Source of the DNA: CAIRTM01 sp963723235
GTDB taxonomy: Bacteria; Desulfobacterota; WTBG01; CAIYCZ01; CAIRTM01
Assembly (NCBI GenBank): GCA_963723235.1
Contig: CAVRPV010000006.1
Coordinates: forward strand, 62,001 to 126,000
Reading direction: 5' to 3'
DNA: 64,000 nt
Made by a program: the position numbers and the translations under genes. Below the pieces are notes generated by a model, which did no database searches, was not told the origin of the DNA, and was given only the letters and a program-made list of their open reading frames with translations. Below, in pieces: positions 19,552-29,184 of the stretch. How positions within the stretch are numbered: position 1 is the first letter of the stretch; each line of letters starts with the position of its first letter.

Positions 19552-20157
19552 ATGCAAAACTTTTACCGGCACACAAAATCCTACATCTTTAAAGGCATGC
19601 TGGCGCTGATCCCGATCGGCCTTACCGTTTTCACCATAAACATCCTCTACGTTTTTATTGATAAACAAATTATGGAGCTCCTTGACCAGTACACGGGCTT
19701 CCATATCCCCGGCCTGGGACTGCTGATTTTCATTGTGCTCTTGTACCTGACGGGCGTTATTGCCAGCAATGTTATCGGCAAACGCCTGTTCAGCCTGCTT
19801 GAAACCGTTACCGGTCGCATTCCGCTTCTAAAAACCGCCTATCAGGTCGGCAAACAGCTCTCGAGCACATTGTCGCTGCCCGAGAAAAACATCTTTAAAA
19901 AAGCGGTGCTGGTCGATTATTTCAAACCGGGCGCCTGGGTTATCGGCTTTGTGACCGGAGAAATACTCGACGAGAGAACCGGAATAACCCTGCTCAAAAT
20001 CTTTATCCCGACCGTGCCGAATCCCACATCTGGTTTTCTGGTCATCATAGGGGAAGAACTGGTGCAGGAGACTGCCTGGTCGGTTGAAGATGCCATGAAG
20101 ATGGTTATTTCCGGCGGAATTATCGGCCCGATGACAATACATATTGCAGGGGAATAA
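19552..20157 (+). CDS. DUF502 family membrane protein
   Basis: 201 residues, intact. Two membrane helices at about 12-34 and 52-75 and the conserved stretches GLTVFTINILYVFID, GRIPLLKTAYQVGKQ and VPNPTSGFLVIIGEE define the DUF502 family. These inner-membrane proteins are widespread in Gram-negative bacteria and plants (LCV/COV-like), with no fixed biochemical role. The next gene is the PBP, 140 bases on. Confidence 0.85.
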   Translation: MQNFYRHTKSYIFKGMLALIPIGLTVFTINILYVFIDKQIMELLDQYTGFHIPGLGLLIFIVLLYLTGVIASNVIGKRLFSLLETVTGRIPLLKTAYQVGKQLSSTLSLPEKNIFKKAVLVDYFKPGAWVIGFVTGEILDERTGITLLKIFIPTVPNPTSGFLVIIGEELVQETAWSVEDAMKMVISGGIIGPMTIHIAGE

Positions 20158-20298
20158 TGCGATCATAGCGGACTGCCCGGACTGCATGCAGCCGTTATTG
20201 AGGCCTGAAAGCGCATCAACTGCCATCCGGCATGCGGGGCGAATGATCGTACAAAACATCCGGCGCTCACCTGCAGATTTAATTAAAGATTGAGAGCT

Positions 20299-22670
20299 AT
20301 GAAAAAAGTAACACGCAGACAGCCCCGCCGCCGCAAGCCCACTCTCGGCAAACGCTTACAGCTGTTTGTCATTAAATCCGCCATTAAACTTGCCGTGTAC
20401 AGTTGCCTGCTGTTCGCATGTGCCATGGCCCTCTATACCCTGTATGTCTCTGGACAGGTTCAGGAACGCTTTGCCGGAAGGCGCTGGAGCATGCCCTCCA
20501 GAGTCTACTCCGACACAACCCTGCTCTATCCGGGCCGGCCTGCAACTGCCGCCCTTCTGGAAAACAAACTGAAAAATCTCGAATACCGTTCGACTCGACG
20601 CCTGCCGGAAGCGCCGGGCGAATACCGCATGCTGAGCAGCACCGCGCTTGAGATCAGCCTGCGGCCGCTCACGGTTCCGGGCCGCCAGAGGCCTGCAATT
20701 CCCGTGCGCATTACCCTGGCAGACAACCGGATTCAAGCCATCAGTAACCTTATGAGCAAGGAACCCCTGTACACGATTGAAATTGAGCCCGAGGAAATCA
20801 TGCTTTTCTTCGGTCAGCAGCGCGAACGGCGTGAACTGATCGCGCTGGGCAGCATGCCGCCTCACCTGCTCCATGCCGTTCTGGCCGCGGAAGACCACCG
20901 GTTCTATGAGCACGCCGGCATTGACCCCGTCGGCATCCTGCGGGCCATACTCACCAATCTGCGCCACGGCGCAGTGCGCGCCGGCGGATCGACCATAACC
21001 CAGCAGCTTGCAAAATGTTATTTCCTGACCCCGCAACGCACCTTCCTCCGCAAATTCAAGGAACTGTGCATTGCACTGAGCATGGAACTGCGCTACAGCA
21101 AAGATGAAATTTTTGAAATCTATCTCAATGAAATCTATCTGGGGCAAAAGGGGTCAGTTTCGATAAGCGGCATCGCCGAGGCGTCAAAATTTTATTTCGG
21201 CAAGCCCGCCGAGGACCTCTCCGTTGCAGAAGCGGCAACAATTGCCGGACTTATCCGCGCGCCCAACCGGTACTCACCCTATGCAAATTCCGAGCGATGC
21301 CGTGCCCGGCGCAACGATGTGCTGAACGCCATGCTTGAAAACAACTGGTTGACTCCCGAAGAAGCACGCACAGCCTCCGAAGCGCCAATACAAACAGCCG
21401 GCTATACTGTACGCCCCCGAACCGCACCGTATTTTATGGACTATGTTGCCCGGCAGCTGCATGAGCTCTATTCTCCCGACGACCTTGCGGATATGGGCCT
21501 CATCATTTACACCACCCTGGATGTGAACGTGCAGCAGGCCGCCGAACAGGCGCTGGAGCGCGGGCTGAAAAACCTTGAGGCCCGCTTCCCGAAGCTCAAA
21601 AGTACAAAACCTGAAAAACGCCTTCAGGGCGCCATTGTGGTTATGCAGCCGCGCACCGGCGCCATTCTTGCCCTCGTCGGCGGCCGCGACTACGGCGCCA
21701 GCCAGTTCGACCGCATTACCCAGGCCAACCGGCAGCCGGGCAGCGCTTTTAAACCGATTGTCTACCTCAGCGCGCTTGACAGCCTGACCCCCGCGACCAT
21801 GCTTTCCAATGAACCGGTCACGTATAACCTTAACGGCCGGCAATGGTCGCCCAAAAACTACGATGACGACGCACCGCCTGAGCTGCTGCTGCGCGACGCC
21901 CTGGCCCTGTCGGTCAATCGGCCGGCTGTTGCAGTCGCCATGCAGACCGGTCTTACACGCATTATCCGACGGCCCGCGCGCTGGGCATCACCTCAAAACT
22001 GCAGGCATATCCGTCCATGGCCCTGGGTTCCTTTGAAGTTATTCCGCTGGAGCTCGCCCGGGCCTACTGCTGTTTTGCGGCTGATGGACTCCTGCCCTTT
22101 CCGCGCGCGCTCAGTCTGGTTGCAGATGAACAGGGGCGCATACTGGATCAGCGCCACATGGAAATCAAGCGCGCAACAACGCCCGATAAGGCATTTCTGA
22201 TCAGTTCACTTCTGCAAAGCGTGGTCAGCGACGGAACCGCACGCTCCTTGCGCTCCCGTGGCATTACCTTTCCAACTGCCGGCAAAACCGGAACCACCGA
22301 TGATAACCGGGATGCCTGGTATATCGGCTACACCCCTGATATCGTCGCCCTGGTGTGGGTTGGCTTTGATGACGGGCGCAGCACAGGTACAACCGGCGCC
22401 GGTGCTGCACTGCCGATCTGGTCGGAGTTAATGCTGGCGATTCCCCAGCATGTTTCCGGCGCCTGGCTTGCGCAGCCGCCGAATATCACCCGCCTCACAA
22501 TCTGCAAACGCTCGGGCATGCTTGCCGATTCGGGCTCCTGCCCGGAAACCCGCGATGAGTACTTTCTTGCCGGCAATGTTCCCGAAAAGACCTGCGAACT
22601 GTGTCGCAACTCCGGAATCGTGAATCCTATAAAAAAATTCATGAAAGGGTTCTATGAACACCTGCGCTAA
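20299..22670 (+). CDS. Class A penicillin-binding protein, PBP1b-like (one frameshift)
   Basis: About 790 residues in two frames joined near 21955. A cytoplasmic basic start (KKVTRRQPRRRKP) and one membrane anchor at about 20-40 lead to a UB2H-like region. The glycosyltransferase domain has EDHRFYEHAGIDP, GGSTITQQLAK and EIYLNEIYLGQ. The transpeptidase domain has GSAFKP (catalytic Ser), SVNRP and KTGTTDDNRDAW. It polymerises and cross-links peptidoglycan in the periplasm. A TTG at 20290 in the same frame is an alternative start. The 3' end overlaps the lipoprotein gene by 17 bases. Confidence 0.9.
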
Positions 22671-23130
22671 CTTGACACGGCTATCCGATACGACCATCTG
22701 CATTCTGATGCTTCTGGCATTCATGACCGGCTGCGCACCCCTGCGCCAGCCTCCCGCATCATTGCCCCCTGTGCCGCCGGTGCCGAAACAGCTTCCCCCT
22801 TCGCCGCCGCCTGCCAAGCCAATGCCTCCCGTGCCGCAGCCGCCGGTTGACCCGCGTTACCGGGCTTCCCTGCAATTGAGCGATCAGGGCCGCACGCTGC
22901 TTGTACAGAAACGCTATGATGATGCCATCAGAACCCTGGAACAGGCAATCAACCTGTATCCTCAAAACGGCGAAAGTTATTACTACATGGCTGAGGCCTG
23001 GCTTGCAAAAGGCAGCGTCAAACAGGCTGCAGAGTTCAACCGTTTGGCTCAAATGTATCTGCTCAACCCGAACTGGTCCTCGCGGCTGAACGAACAAAAC
23101 CGCACAATCGAATCCGCTTCCCCTGAATAA
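22654..23130 (+). CDS. TPR-containing lipoprotein with Pro-rich linker
   Basis: 158 residues. Lipoprotein signal peptide with lipobox FMTGC (Cys near 26), then a Pro-rich linker at about 30-68. Tetratricopeptide-like helices follow, including YDDAIRTLEQAINLYPQNGESYYYMAEAW. It overlaps the PBP gene by 17 bases, so translation is probably coupled. This arrangement suggests an outer-membrane partner of the PBP, comparable in concept to LpoB/CpoB (inference from position only). Confidence 0.8.
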   Translation: MNTCANLTRLSDTTICILMLLAFMTGCAPLRQPPASLPPVPPVPKQLPPSPPPAKPMPPVPQPPVDPRYRASLQLSDQGRTLLVQKRYDDAIRTLEQAINLYPQNGESYYYMAEAWLAKGSVKQAAEFNRLAQMYLLNPNWSSRLNEQNRTIESASPE

Positions 23131-23235
23131 CATCGGACCCGGACTCAAAGGCCATGAGCATCAAAGGCTGTGCACTATGAAAAAGACTTTCAGCAGGAGA
23201 TCATAACGCCTGGCTTTCATGTGAAAAAGCTTAAC

Positions 23236-23270
23236 AAAAAACCCTCCACATGGTGGAGGGTTTTTTGTTT
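23236..23270. terminator. Bidirectional intrinsic terminator
   Basis: ACCCTCCAC / GTGGAGGGT stem (23241-23249 and 23253-23261) with A-run on the left and T6 on the right. It lies between the rightward lipoprotein and the leftward YHS gene and can serve both strands. Confidence 0.92.
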
Positions 23271-23292
23271 GGTTCATATGATGGCCTATCGA

Positions 23293-23574
23293 TTACTTGC
23301 TTACTGCCGGCTTTGCCGGAACTTTCTCCAGCTCGATCCCGGCGCTCTCCATCTGCTTGATATATTTATCAGGCTCTTTCAAAAATGTTTCCGGACATCC
23401 CTTGCAGCAGAAGTAGACCCGCTTGCCGTTGTAATCCGTATAGACACTCTTGTTGATTGCACCGCCCATAATCGGGCATTTCTCCTGCGGGTTTGCCCAG
23501 GCAGTGCCGGCAAACATAATGGCACATGCCAGCACAACTGCGGCCATGAAACCTGTGTATACGTTTTTTTTCAT
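23293..23574 (-). CDS. Exported YHS-domain protein
   Basis: 93 residues with a signal peptide (VVLACAIMFAGTAWA). AGGAG five bases before ATG 23574 decides the start. The mature part is a YHS-type metal-binding module: CPIMGGAINKSVYTDYNGKR followed by VYFCCKGCPETF. YHS proteins near copper genes bind or carry soft metals. It is the last gene of the leftward cus arm and ends at the bidirectional terminator. Confidence 0.85.
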   Translation of the reverse strand: MKKNVYTGFMAAVVLACAIMFAGTAWANPQEKCPIMGGAINKSVYTDYNGKRVYFCCKGCPETFLKEPDKYIKQMESAGIELEKVPAKPAVSK

Positions 23575-23603
23575 CTGTGCTCCTTTCGTTTCAATAGGGT
23601 TTT

Positions 23604-23888
23604 TCAATACTCAACAATTGACCTGCCGATGGCAATGTAATGCAGCCGGTGCAAGCCGCCGTTGTAGCCTTTTTCTTTCGCTACTTTTTTGGTCTTCTCG
23701 ATGAGCTTTTGTATCTTCTCCGCGGAGGCTTTCGGGCTCAGGAGCATTCCCGCCATTTCATAGTGCATATGTCCGCAATAGGGATACTTCCCAAGCATCG
23801 CCTCAACCACCGGTAGATTTTTCTCCGCCGCCTCCGTCAGCTTGAAGCACTCATCCATGAATTTTTTATCGCACTGCACACATGCCAT
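23604..23888 (-). CDS. Cys/His-rich small protein, one copy of a repeated domain
   Basis: 94 residues, no signal peptide, family not recognised. The metal-type pattern is C3-x2-C6-x7-C14-x23-C38-x-H40, followed by a helical half (KIQKLIEKTKKVAKEKGYNG). The same spacing occurs twice in the protein at 34538 and in a variant form at 23908, so this appears to be a discrete domain. It lies between another copy and the YHS gene in the cusCBA transcript. Copper or zinc binding is inferred from Cys/His spacing and neighbours. Confidence 0.75.
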   Translation of the reverse strand: MACVQCDKKFMDECFKLTEAAEKNLPVVEAMLGKYPYCGHMHYEMAGMLLSPKASAEKIQKLIEKTKKVAKEKGYNGGLHRLHYIAIGRSIVEY

Positions 23889-23907
23889 GTAATGATCGTG
23901 CGATTCT

Positions 23908-24423
23908 TTACGGGGGTTCGGGACGGTTGTCCGGACCGGGAGAATAGCTGAAATCCTCCATCATCTCCATCTCCGCCATGCCCAGCACGGCCTGTGATAC
24001 GCCGGTATAGTTGTTCTGCCTGGCAATCTCTTCAGCCTTGGCCATCAGTTTTTTAATGGTCTCAAGCGACACTGAACCGTCGGAAAGCATGCAGCTGAGC
24101 GCGTAGATACAGTGGCAGCACCATCGCATGTTGATGTAGTCATGCAGCTCTTCAAAGTAGGCTTCGCATACCGGGCGGTCTTCGCGGCATTTGAGGCACA
24201 GGGGGCAGACCTGGCAGGTGCTCATAAACCTGTCCACCACCGGGGCGATGGCATTGAAATCGATTTTGTCCATGTCAAGGTTTTCAAGCCGCTCGCGCAT
24301 GAGCTCCGCACAATACATCGAGCAGTACAGATTGCCCATGCGGTTTACGGACTTGCCGCGTATCGGTTTTCCGCAGGCAGCACAATCCTGCTGATCAGTC
24401 TTTTGTGAATCGTTCGTATCCAT
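23908..24423 (-). CDS. Cys-rich protein: treble-clef-like finger plus repeated Cys/His domain
   Basis: 171 residues; AGGA seven bases before ATG 24423 favours this over the ATG six bases upstream. The N-terminal finger has C-x2-C-x16-C-x3-C (CAACGK ... CSMYC), exactly as in the protein at 34538. Next comes a Cys-dense stretch, CQVCPLCLKCREDRPVC, then RWCCHC and the helical half LETIKKLMAKAEEIARQNNY. The acidic/Pro tail has no similarity I know. It is directly downstream of cusA with 24 bases between. Family unknown; a metal-binding cytosolic protein is the likely reading. Confidence 0.75.
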   Translation of the reverse strand: MDTNDSQKTDQQDCAACGKPIRGKSVNRMGNLYCSMYCAELMRERLENLDMDKIDFNAIAPVVDRFMSTCQVCPLCLKCREDRPVCEAYFEELHDYINMRWCCHCIYALSCMLSDGSVSLETIKKLMAKAEEIARQNNYTGVSQAVLGMAEMEMMEDFSYSPGPDNRPEPP

Positions 24424-24446
24424 AGTCATGTCCTTTCATTAAAAAA

Positions 24447-27400
24447 TTATCCCGCCTGCAAAGTATGTTTAAGGTCGGAATTCTTTTTCCAGAGAAAATA
24501 GATAGCAGGATAGACGAGCAGTTCCATAATAAATGATGTCGTCAGCCCGCCGGCCATGGGTGCTGCCACGCGCTTCATCATATCCGCCCCTGTGCCCATG
24601 GACCACATAATCGGCAGAAGGGCTATAATCGTGGTAGCAACGGTCATGATCTTCGGCCGTATTCTTTTTACGGCACCATGAATAATGGCTTCACGCAGTT
24701 CCTGCAGGGTGCGGAGCTTGCCGGCCTTTTTCGCATCATCATAGGAATGGTCCAGAAACATGAGCATGAAAACCCCTGTCTCGGCATCAAGCCCCATAAG
24801 CGCGATCATGCCGACCCAGACGGCGATTGAAATATTATAATCAAGAAAAAAGAGAAGCCACACGGCGCCGACGACCGAAAAAGGCACGGCAAGCATTACG
24901 AGAAAGGTCTTGAAAACCGATTTGGTGTTCATATAGAGCAGCATAAAAATAAGGAAAAAAGTGATGGGCAGCACGATCTTTAAACGCTCGCGCACACGCA
25001 TCATATTTTCATACTGCCCGCTCCAGATAAGGGAATACCCCACGGGAAGTTTCAACCCGGACGAAACCGCCGCTTTCGCCTCTTCAACATATGAGCCCAC
25101 ATCACGGCCGACAATATCGACAAAAACATAGCCGGCAAGCATGCCGTTTTCATCACGGATCATGGCAGGTCCGGTGGTAAGCTTTATTTCGGCAAGTTCA
25201 GCCATGGGCACATGCACACCGCCCATGGTTGTGACAAGCACCCGCTGCAGCTGATCAATATCAGAGCGCATATCCCGGGGATAGCGCAGGTTGATTGAGT
25301 AGCGCTCCCGGCCCTCAACAGTCGTTGTAACCGTTTCACCGCCGACAGCAGTCATGAGAACACTCTGCAGATCATCAATGGTAAGTCCGTAGCGCGCAAG
25401 GGCTTCCCGCCGGGGTATGAAATCAACAAAATAGCCTCCGGCGACACGCTCAGCATAGACGCTTCGGGTGCCCGGCACCGACCGCATTATCTTTTCAAGG
25501 GCCTCACCTGTTTTCTGTATTTCCTGAAGATTCGAGCCGAGTATTTTTATGCCGACCGGCGTGCGCACCCCGGTTGACAGCATGTCGATACGGCCCTTGA
25601 TCGGCATGGTCCAGGCATTGGTATTGCCGGGTATCTGCATCGCCTGGTCCATTTCATTGATCAACTCCTCATAGGATATGGTGTCAGGCCATACATGCCT
25701 GAAAATCCCCTTCAGCCAGTCGGGCGACCATGAAGAATACCACCGGTCTTTGCCGCGCCACTGCTCCGTCGGTTTCAACACAACCGTTGTTTCCATCATG
25801 GAAAATGGCGCCGGGTCCGTTGAGGTTTCAGCCCTGCCCGCCTTACCCATAACCGTTACGACTTCCGGAAAACTCTTTAAAACACGGTCCTGGACTTCAA
25901 GCAACGCTAATGCCGCAGTAACAGATATGCCCGGCAGGGTTGTCGGCATATACAGAATTGTTTCTTCATTCAGGCGAGGCATAAATTCGCTGCCGAGTTT
26001 TTTATATACAGGCAAAGAAACTGCGACAATCAGTAGTGCAGCTGCAATAACGCTTTTGGGGTGTCTCAGTACAAATCTGCACGGAGCATCATACAGTTTA
26101 AAAAGCACACGGCTGACGGGATGTTGTTCCTCCGGATAATACTTCCCGACAAAAACAGCGCTGAGAAGCCGGGCAAAAATACGCGGCCTGAAAAGGAATG
26201 GATCCATCCGGGCAAACAGCATTCTGATGGCAGGATCCAGCGTTATCACCAAAATTGTCGCCATAATCATGGTGAGAGTTTTTGTATAGGCAAGCGGCTT
26301 AAAAAGCCTTCCCTCCTGATCGATAAGCGTAAAAATCGGGAGGAATGAAACGGCGACAACGGCAAGGGAAAAGAAGATTGACGGGCCGACCTCAAGAAGC
26401 GCCTCCAGCCGCACCTTGTGAAAATCGCCCTTTCTGCCCCCGGACTGCCAGAGCTCAAGTTTCTTATAGGCATTTTCCACCTCGACGATAGCCCCGTCAC
26501 ATAGAACACCGATAGAGATGGCAATGCCTGCAAGACTCATGATATTGGACGTTATGCCCAGAAGATACATGGGTATAAAGGCAAGGAGTACCGAGATCGG
26601 AATTGTAATGATCGGCACAATGGCTGAGGGGATATGCCAGAGAAAAAAGAGAATAACGGCGCAGACAATAAGCATTGCCAGCAGAAGTTCGCCCTTGAGA
26701 TTATCGATGGATCTTTGGATAAGATTGGAGCGGTCATAGGCGGTAACAATTTCAACGCCTTCCGGCAGGGATGACTTCATGTCATTGATTTTTTCCTTGA
26801 CCCTTTTAATAACGCTCATGGCGTTTTCGCCATGACGCATGACAACGATGCCGCCGACCGCTTCACCTGCGCCGTTGAAATCAAGAACCCCACGCCTGAT
26901 TTGAGGGCCGATGGTTACCGAGGCCACATCGCGCAGCAGCACCGGCGTGCCTTTCTCGTTTGTCTTCAGAACAATTTTTTCAATATCGCCGGGAGACGAA
27001 ACATAGCCGCGACCGCGCACCATGAATTCCGTGCCAGCCCATTCGATCAGTCGTCCGCCCATTTCGTTGTTGCTTTGCTTGATTGCGGCGGCAATGTCGG
27101 CAAGCGACAGTCTGTACACCTGCAGGCGGCTGGGGTCGACCGTTACCTGATACTGCTTCTGATATCCCCCGATGCCCGCCACTTCGGCTACGCCGGGAAC
27201 GCTTTGCAGGGCATACCGGAGATACCAGTCCTGAAAGGTTCGAAGCTCGGCGAGATCATGTTTGCCGCTCTTATCAACAAGCACATACTGAAAAACCCAT
27301 CCCACACCGGTAGCATCAGGCCCGAGCTCCATTTTTGCGCCTGCGGGCAGAGCGCCCTGTATCTTCGATAAATACTCAAGTACCCGGCTGCGGGCCCAGT

Positions 27401-27707
27401 AAATGTCGGTTCCGTCCTGAAAAATTACATAGACATAGGAAAACCCGAAATCTGAAAACCCTCTGATGGCTTTCACTTTCGGTGCGCCGAGAAGCGCCGT
27501 TATGACGGGATAGGTAACCTGATCTTCGATGATATCCGGGCTGCGATCCCAGCGCGTGTAAACAATGACCTGCGTGTCCGAGAGATCGGGGATTGCATCA
27601 AGATTGATGTTTTGCACGGCATACACGGCATAGATAACCGCCACGGCAGTCAACACAATCACGAGAATACGATTGGTTGCCGAAAATTCTATTATTTTTT
27701 TTATCAT
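24447..27707 (-). CDS. cusA: CusA-like heavy-metal RND efflux pump
   Basis: 1086 residues, intact. Twelve membrane segments in the RND order with two large periplasmic loops; TM4 region shows GIAISIGVLCDGAIVEVENA and the C-terminal half GMIALMGLDAETGVFML. RTPVGIKILGSN and the Met-containing loop segments fit the Cu/Ag subgroup. It uses the proton gradient to drive periplasmic or cytosolic Cu(I)/Ag(I) through the adaptor and outer-membrane channel. Its ATG overlaps the cusB stop (TAATG), so translation is coupled. Substrate by family is Cu/Ag; Zn/Co (CzcA) is less likely. Confidence 0.93.
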   Translation of the reverse strand: MIKKIIEFSATNRILVIVLTAVAVIYAVYAVQNINLDAIPDLSDTQVIVYTRWDRSPDIIEDQVTYPVITALLGAPKVKAIRGFSDFGFSYVYVIFQDGTDIYWARSRVLEYLSKIQGALPAGAKMELGPDATGVGWVFQYVLVDKSGKHDLAELRTFQDWYLRYALQSVPGVAEVAGIGGYQKQYQVTVDPSRLQVYRLSLADIAAAIKQSNNEMGGRLIEWAGTEFMVRGRGYVSSPGDIEKIVLKTNEKGTPVLLRDVASVTIGPQIRRGVLDFNGAGEAVGGIVVMRHGENAMSVIKRVKEKINDMKSSLPEGVEIVTAYDRSNLIQRSIDNLKGELLLAMLIVCAVILFFLWHIPSAIVPIITIPISVLLAFIPMYLLGITSNIMSLAGIAISIGVLCDGAIVEVENAYKKLELWQSGGRKGDFHKVRLEALLEVGPSIFFSLAVVAVSFLPIFTLIDQEGRLFKPLAYTKTLTMIMATILVITLDPAIRMLFARMDPFLFRPRIFARLLSAVFVGKYYPEEQHPVSRVLFKLYDAPCRFVLRHPKSVIAAALLIVAVSLPVYKKLGSEFMPRLNEETILYMPTTLPGISVTAALALLEVQDRVLKSFPEVVTVMGKAGRAETSTDPAPFSMMETTVVLKPTEQWRGKDRWYSSWSPDWLKGIFRHVWPDTISYEELINEMDQAMQIPGNTNAWTMPIKGRIDMLSTGVRTPVGIKILGSNLQEIQKTGEALEKIMRSVPGTRSVYAERVAGGYFVDFIPRREALARYGLTIDDLQSVLMTAVGGETVTTTVEGRERYSINLRYPRDMRSDIDQLQRVLVTTMGGVHVPMAELAEIKLTTGPAMIRDENGMLAGYVFVDIVGRDVGSYVEEAKAAVSSGLKLPVGYSLIWSGQYENMMRVRERLKIVLPITFFLIFMLLYMNTKSVFKTFLVMLAVPFSVVGAVWLLFFLDYNISIAVWVGMIALMGLDAETGVFMLMFLDHSYDDAKKAGKLRTLQELREAIIHGAVKRIRPKIMTVATTIIALLPIMWSMGTGADMMKRVAAPMAGGLTTSFIMELLVYPAIYFLWKKNSDLKHTLQAG

Positions 27708-29115
27708 TAGCGGCCTCCCGCAATAGCCTGGAGAGCCGCTTTAAGTGAGGACTCAGAGTCAACAAGAAAGTTTGCCGAACGAACAACATTATCACCCACC
27801 TTAAGCCCTTCGAGTACCTCATAATAACCCTGCACGCGAGTACCGAGCTTCACCTCCACGGGAATAAGCTCATCATCGTTACCCGCGGTAAACACATAGC
27901 TTCGCGCCCCTGTATTCATAACCGCCGCTTCCGGAACCGCAATGCACTCACCGAGGTCATAAAACAGATGGGCATCGGCGTACATCTCCGCCTTAAGCAG
28001 CAGCTCCGGATTTGCTACATTCATACGTGCCTTGAGGGTCCGGGTCTGCGGATCCAGATACGGAAAGAGAAAGCTTACCTTTCCCTCGAATGTTTTTCCG
28101 GGCCAGTATGAAAGGGTCAGGGTCACCGGCATGCCGGTGGTTATATAGGGCAGATCCGACTCATATATATCCGCCTCCGCCCAGACTTCGGAAAGGTCGG
28201 CAACAACAAGCAATGGTTCCCCCGGCATAATTTTTTGACCGGCCAGCACATTTTTTTCAATAACATACCCGCTTGAAGGGGCAATCAGTGTCATATATTT
28301 TTCAACCGTACCGGTCTTTTGCAGCCGGTCAATTTGTGCATTTGATATGTCCCAGAGCTTAAGACGATTGCGGGATGCCTCCAAAAGCTGTTGCCCGCTT
28401 TCTGAAATAGAATGATGGTCACTGTGTGACATCTGCTCGGCATACGGAACGGCCGCAAGAAACTCCTGCTGTGAAGCCACAAGCTCGGGGCTGTAAATAC
28501 TAAGCAGAGGCTGGCCTTTCGTAACTTCCTGGCCAGTCACATTGACATAGAGTTTCTCTACGTAGCCATCGATTTTTGTTGTGACCCGGTAGAGCTTTGT
28601 TTCATCCGGCACAATCCGTGCCGACGTTCTGATTTCTTTTTGCAGATGGCGTTTTTCAACAGGGCTGAGCGAGAGCCCCATTAAACCCCGTTTTGCCTGA
28701 CTGATATGAACGGTGGCAAGCCCGGCAGGTGTCGTATCTGAAGACTGCGGTTCCTGTTCCTTTAACACAAGATCCATTCCGCAGATCGGGCATGAACCCG
28801 GCTTGTCGGAGGTTATCTGCGGATGCATGGGGCAGAGATACAGAGGCTTTTCAGAACTGTCTGCCGGAGCGCTTTTTTTGATTGTGATACGCTGTCTTCC
28901 TGCTTTTTCAACACGAGGTCCATTCCGCAGATCGGGCATGAACCCGGTTTGTCGGAGGTAATTTGCGGGTGCATGGGACAGAGATACAGAATTTGCTGCT
29001 GATCAACGTGCTCACTGACAGGCTTTTTCTGTTCCGGGCCATGTGAGTCACCACATGCACTCAACACAATAACAAGAATAAAAAGAAATCCGGGCGCTAA
29101 AAAATACCTGCTCAT
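27707..29115 (-). CDS. cusB: CusB-like efflux adaptor with two heavy-metal-binding domains (one frameshift)
   Basis: About 470 residues. Lipoprotein-type signal at ATG 29115 (FLFILVIVLSACG) behind GGGAGA. Two nearly identical HMBD modules, each with YLCPMHP and CPICGMDLVLK, precede the adaptor body (barrel-sandwich hybrid KIDGYVEKLYVNVTGQ, alpha-hairpin, beta-barrel). The frame breaks between the modules in the T7 run at 28873-28879 (A7 on the coding strand); eight would restore it. HMBD modules take metal before passing it to CusA. Lies between cusC and cusA. Confidence 0.9.
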
Positions 29116-29184
29116 AAACACTCTCCCGCTTTTTGCATGGATATATTTTTTACAAGGCATCATTTTCAATCCCTCTTTTTACAA

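Noticed and set aside
20356..21147. Long minus-strand ORF (263 codons) opposite the PBP gene
   Set aside because: Antisense shadow of a clearly identified glycosyltransferase domain; composition unlike a real protein.
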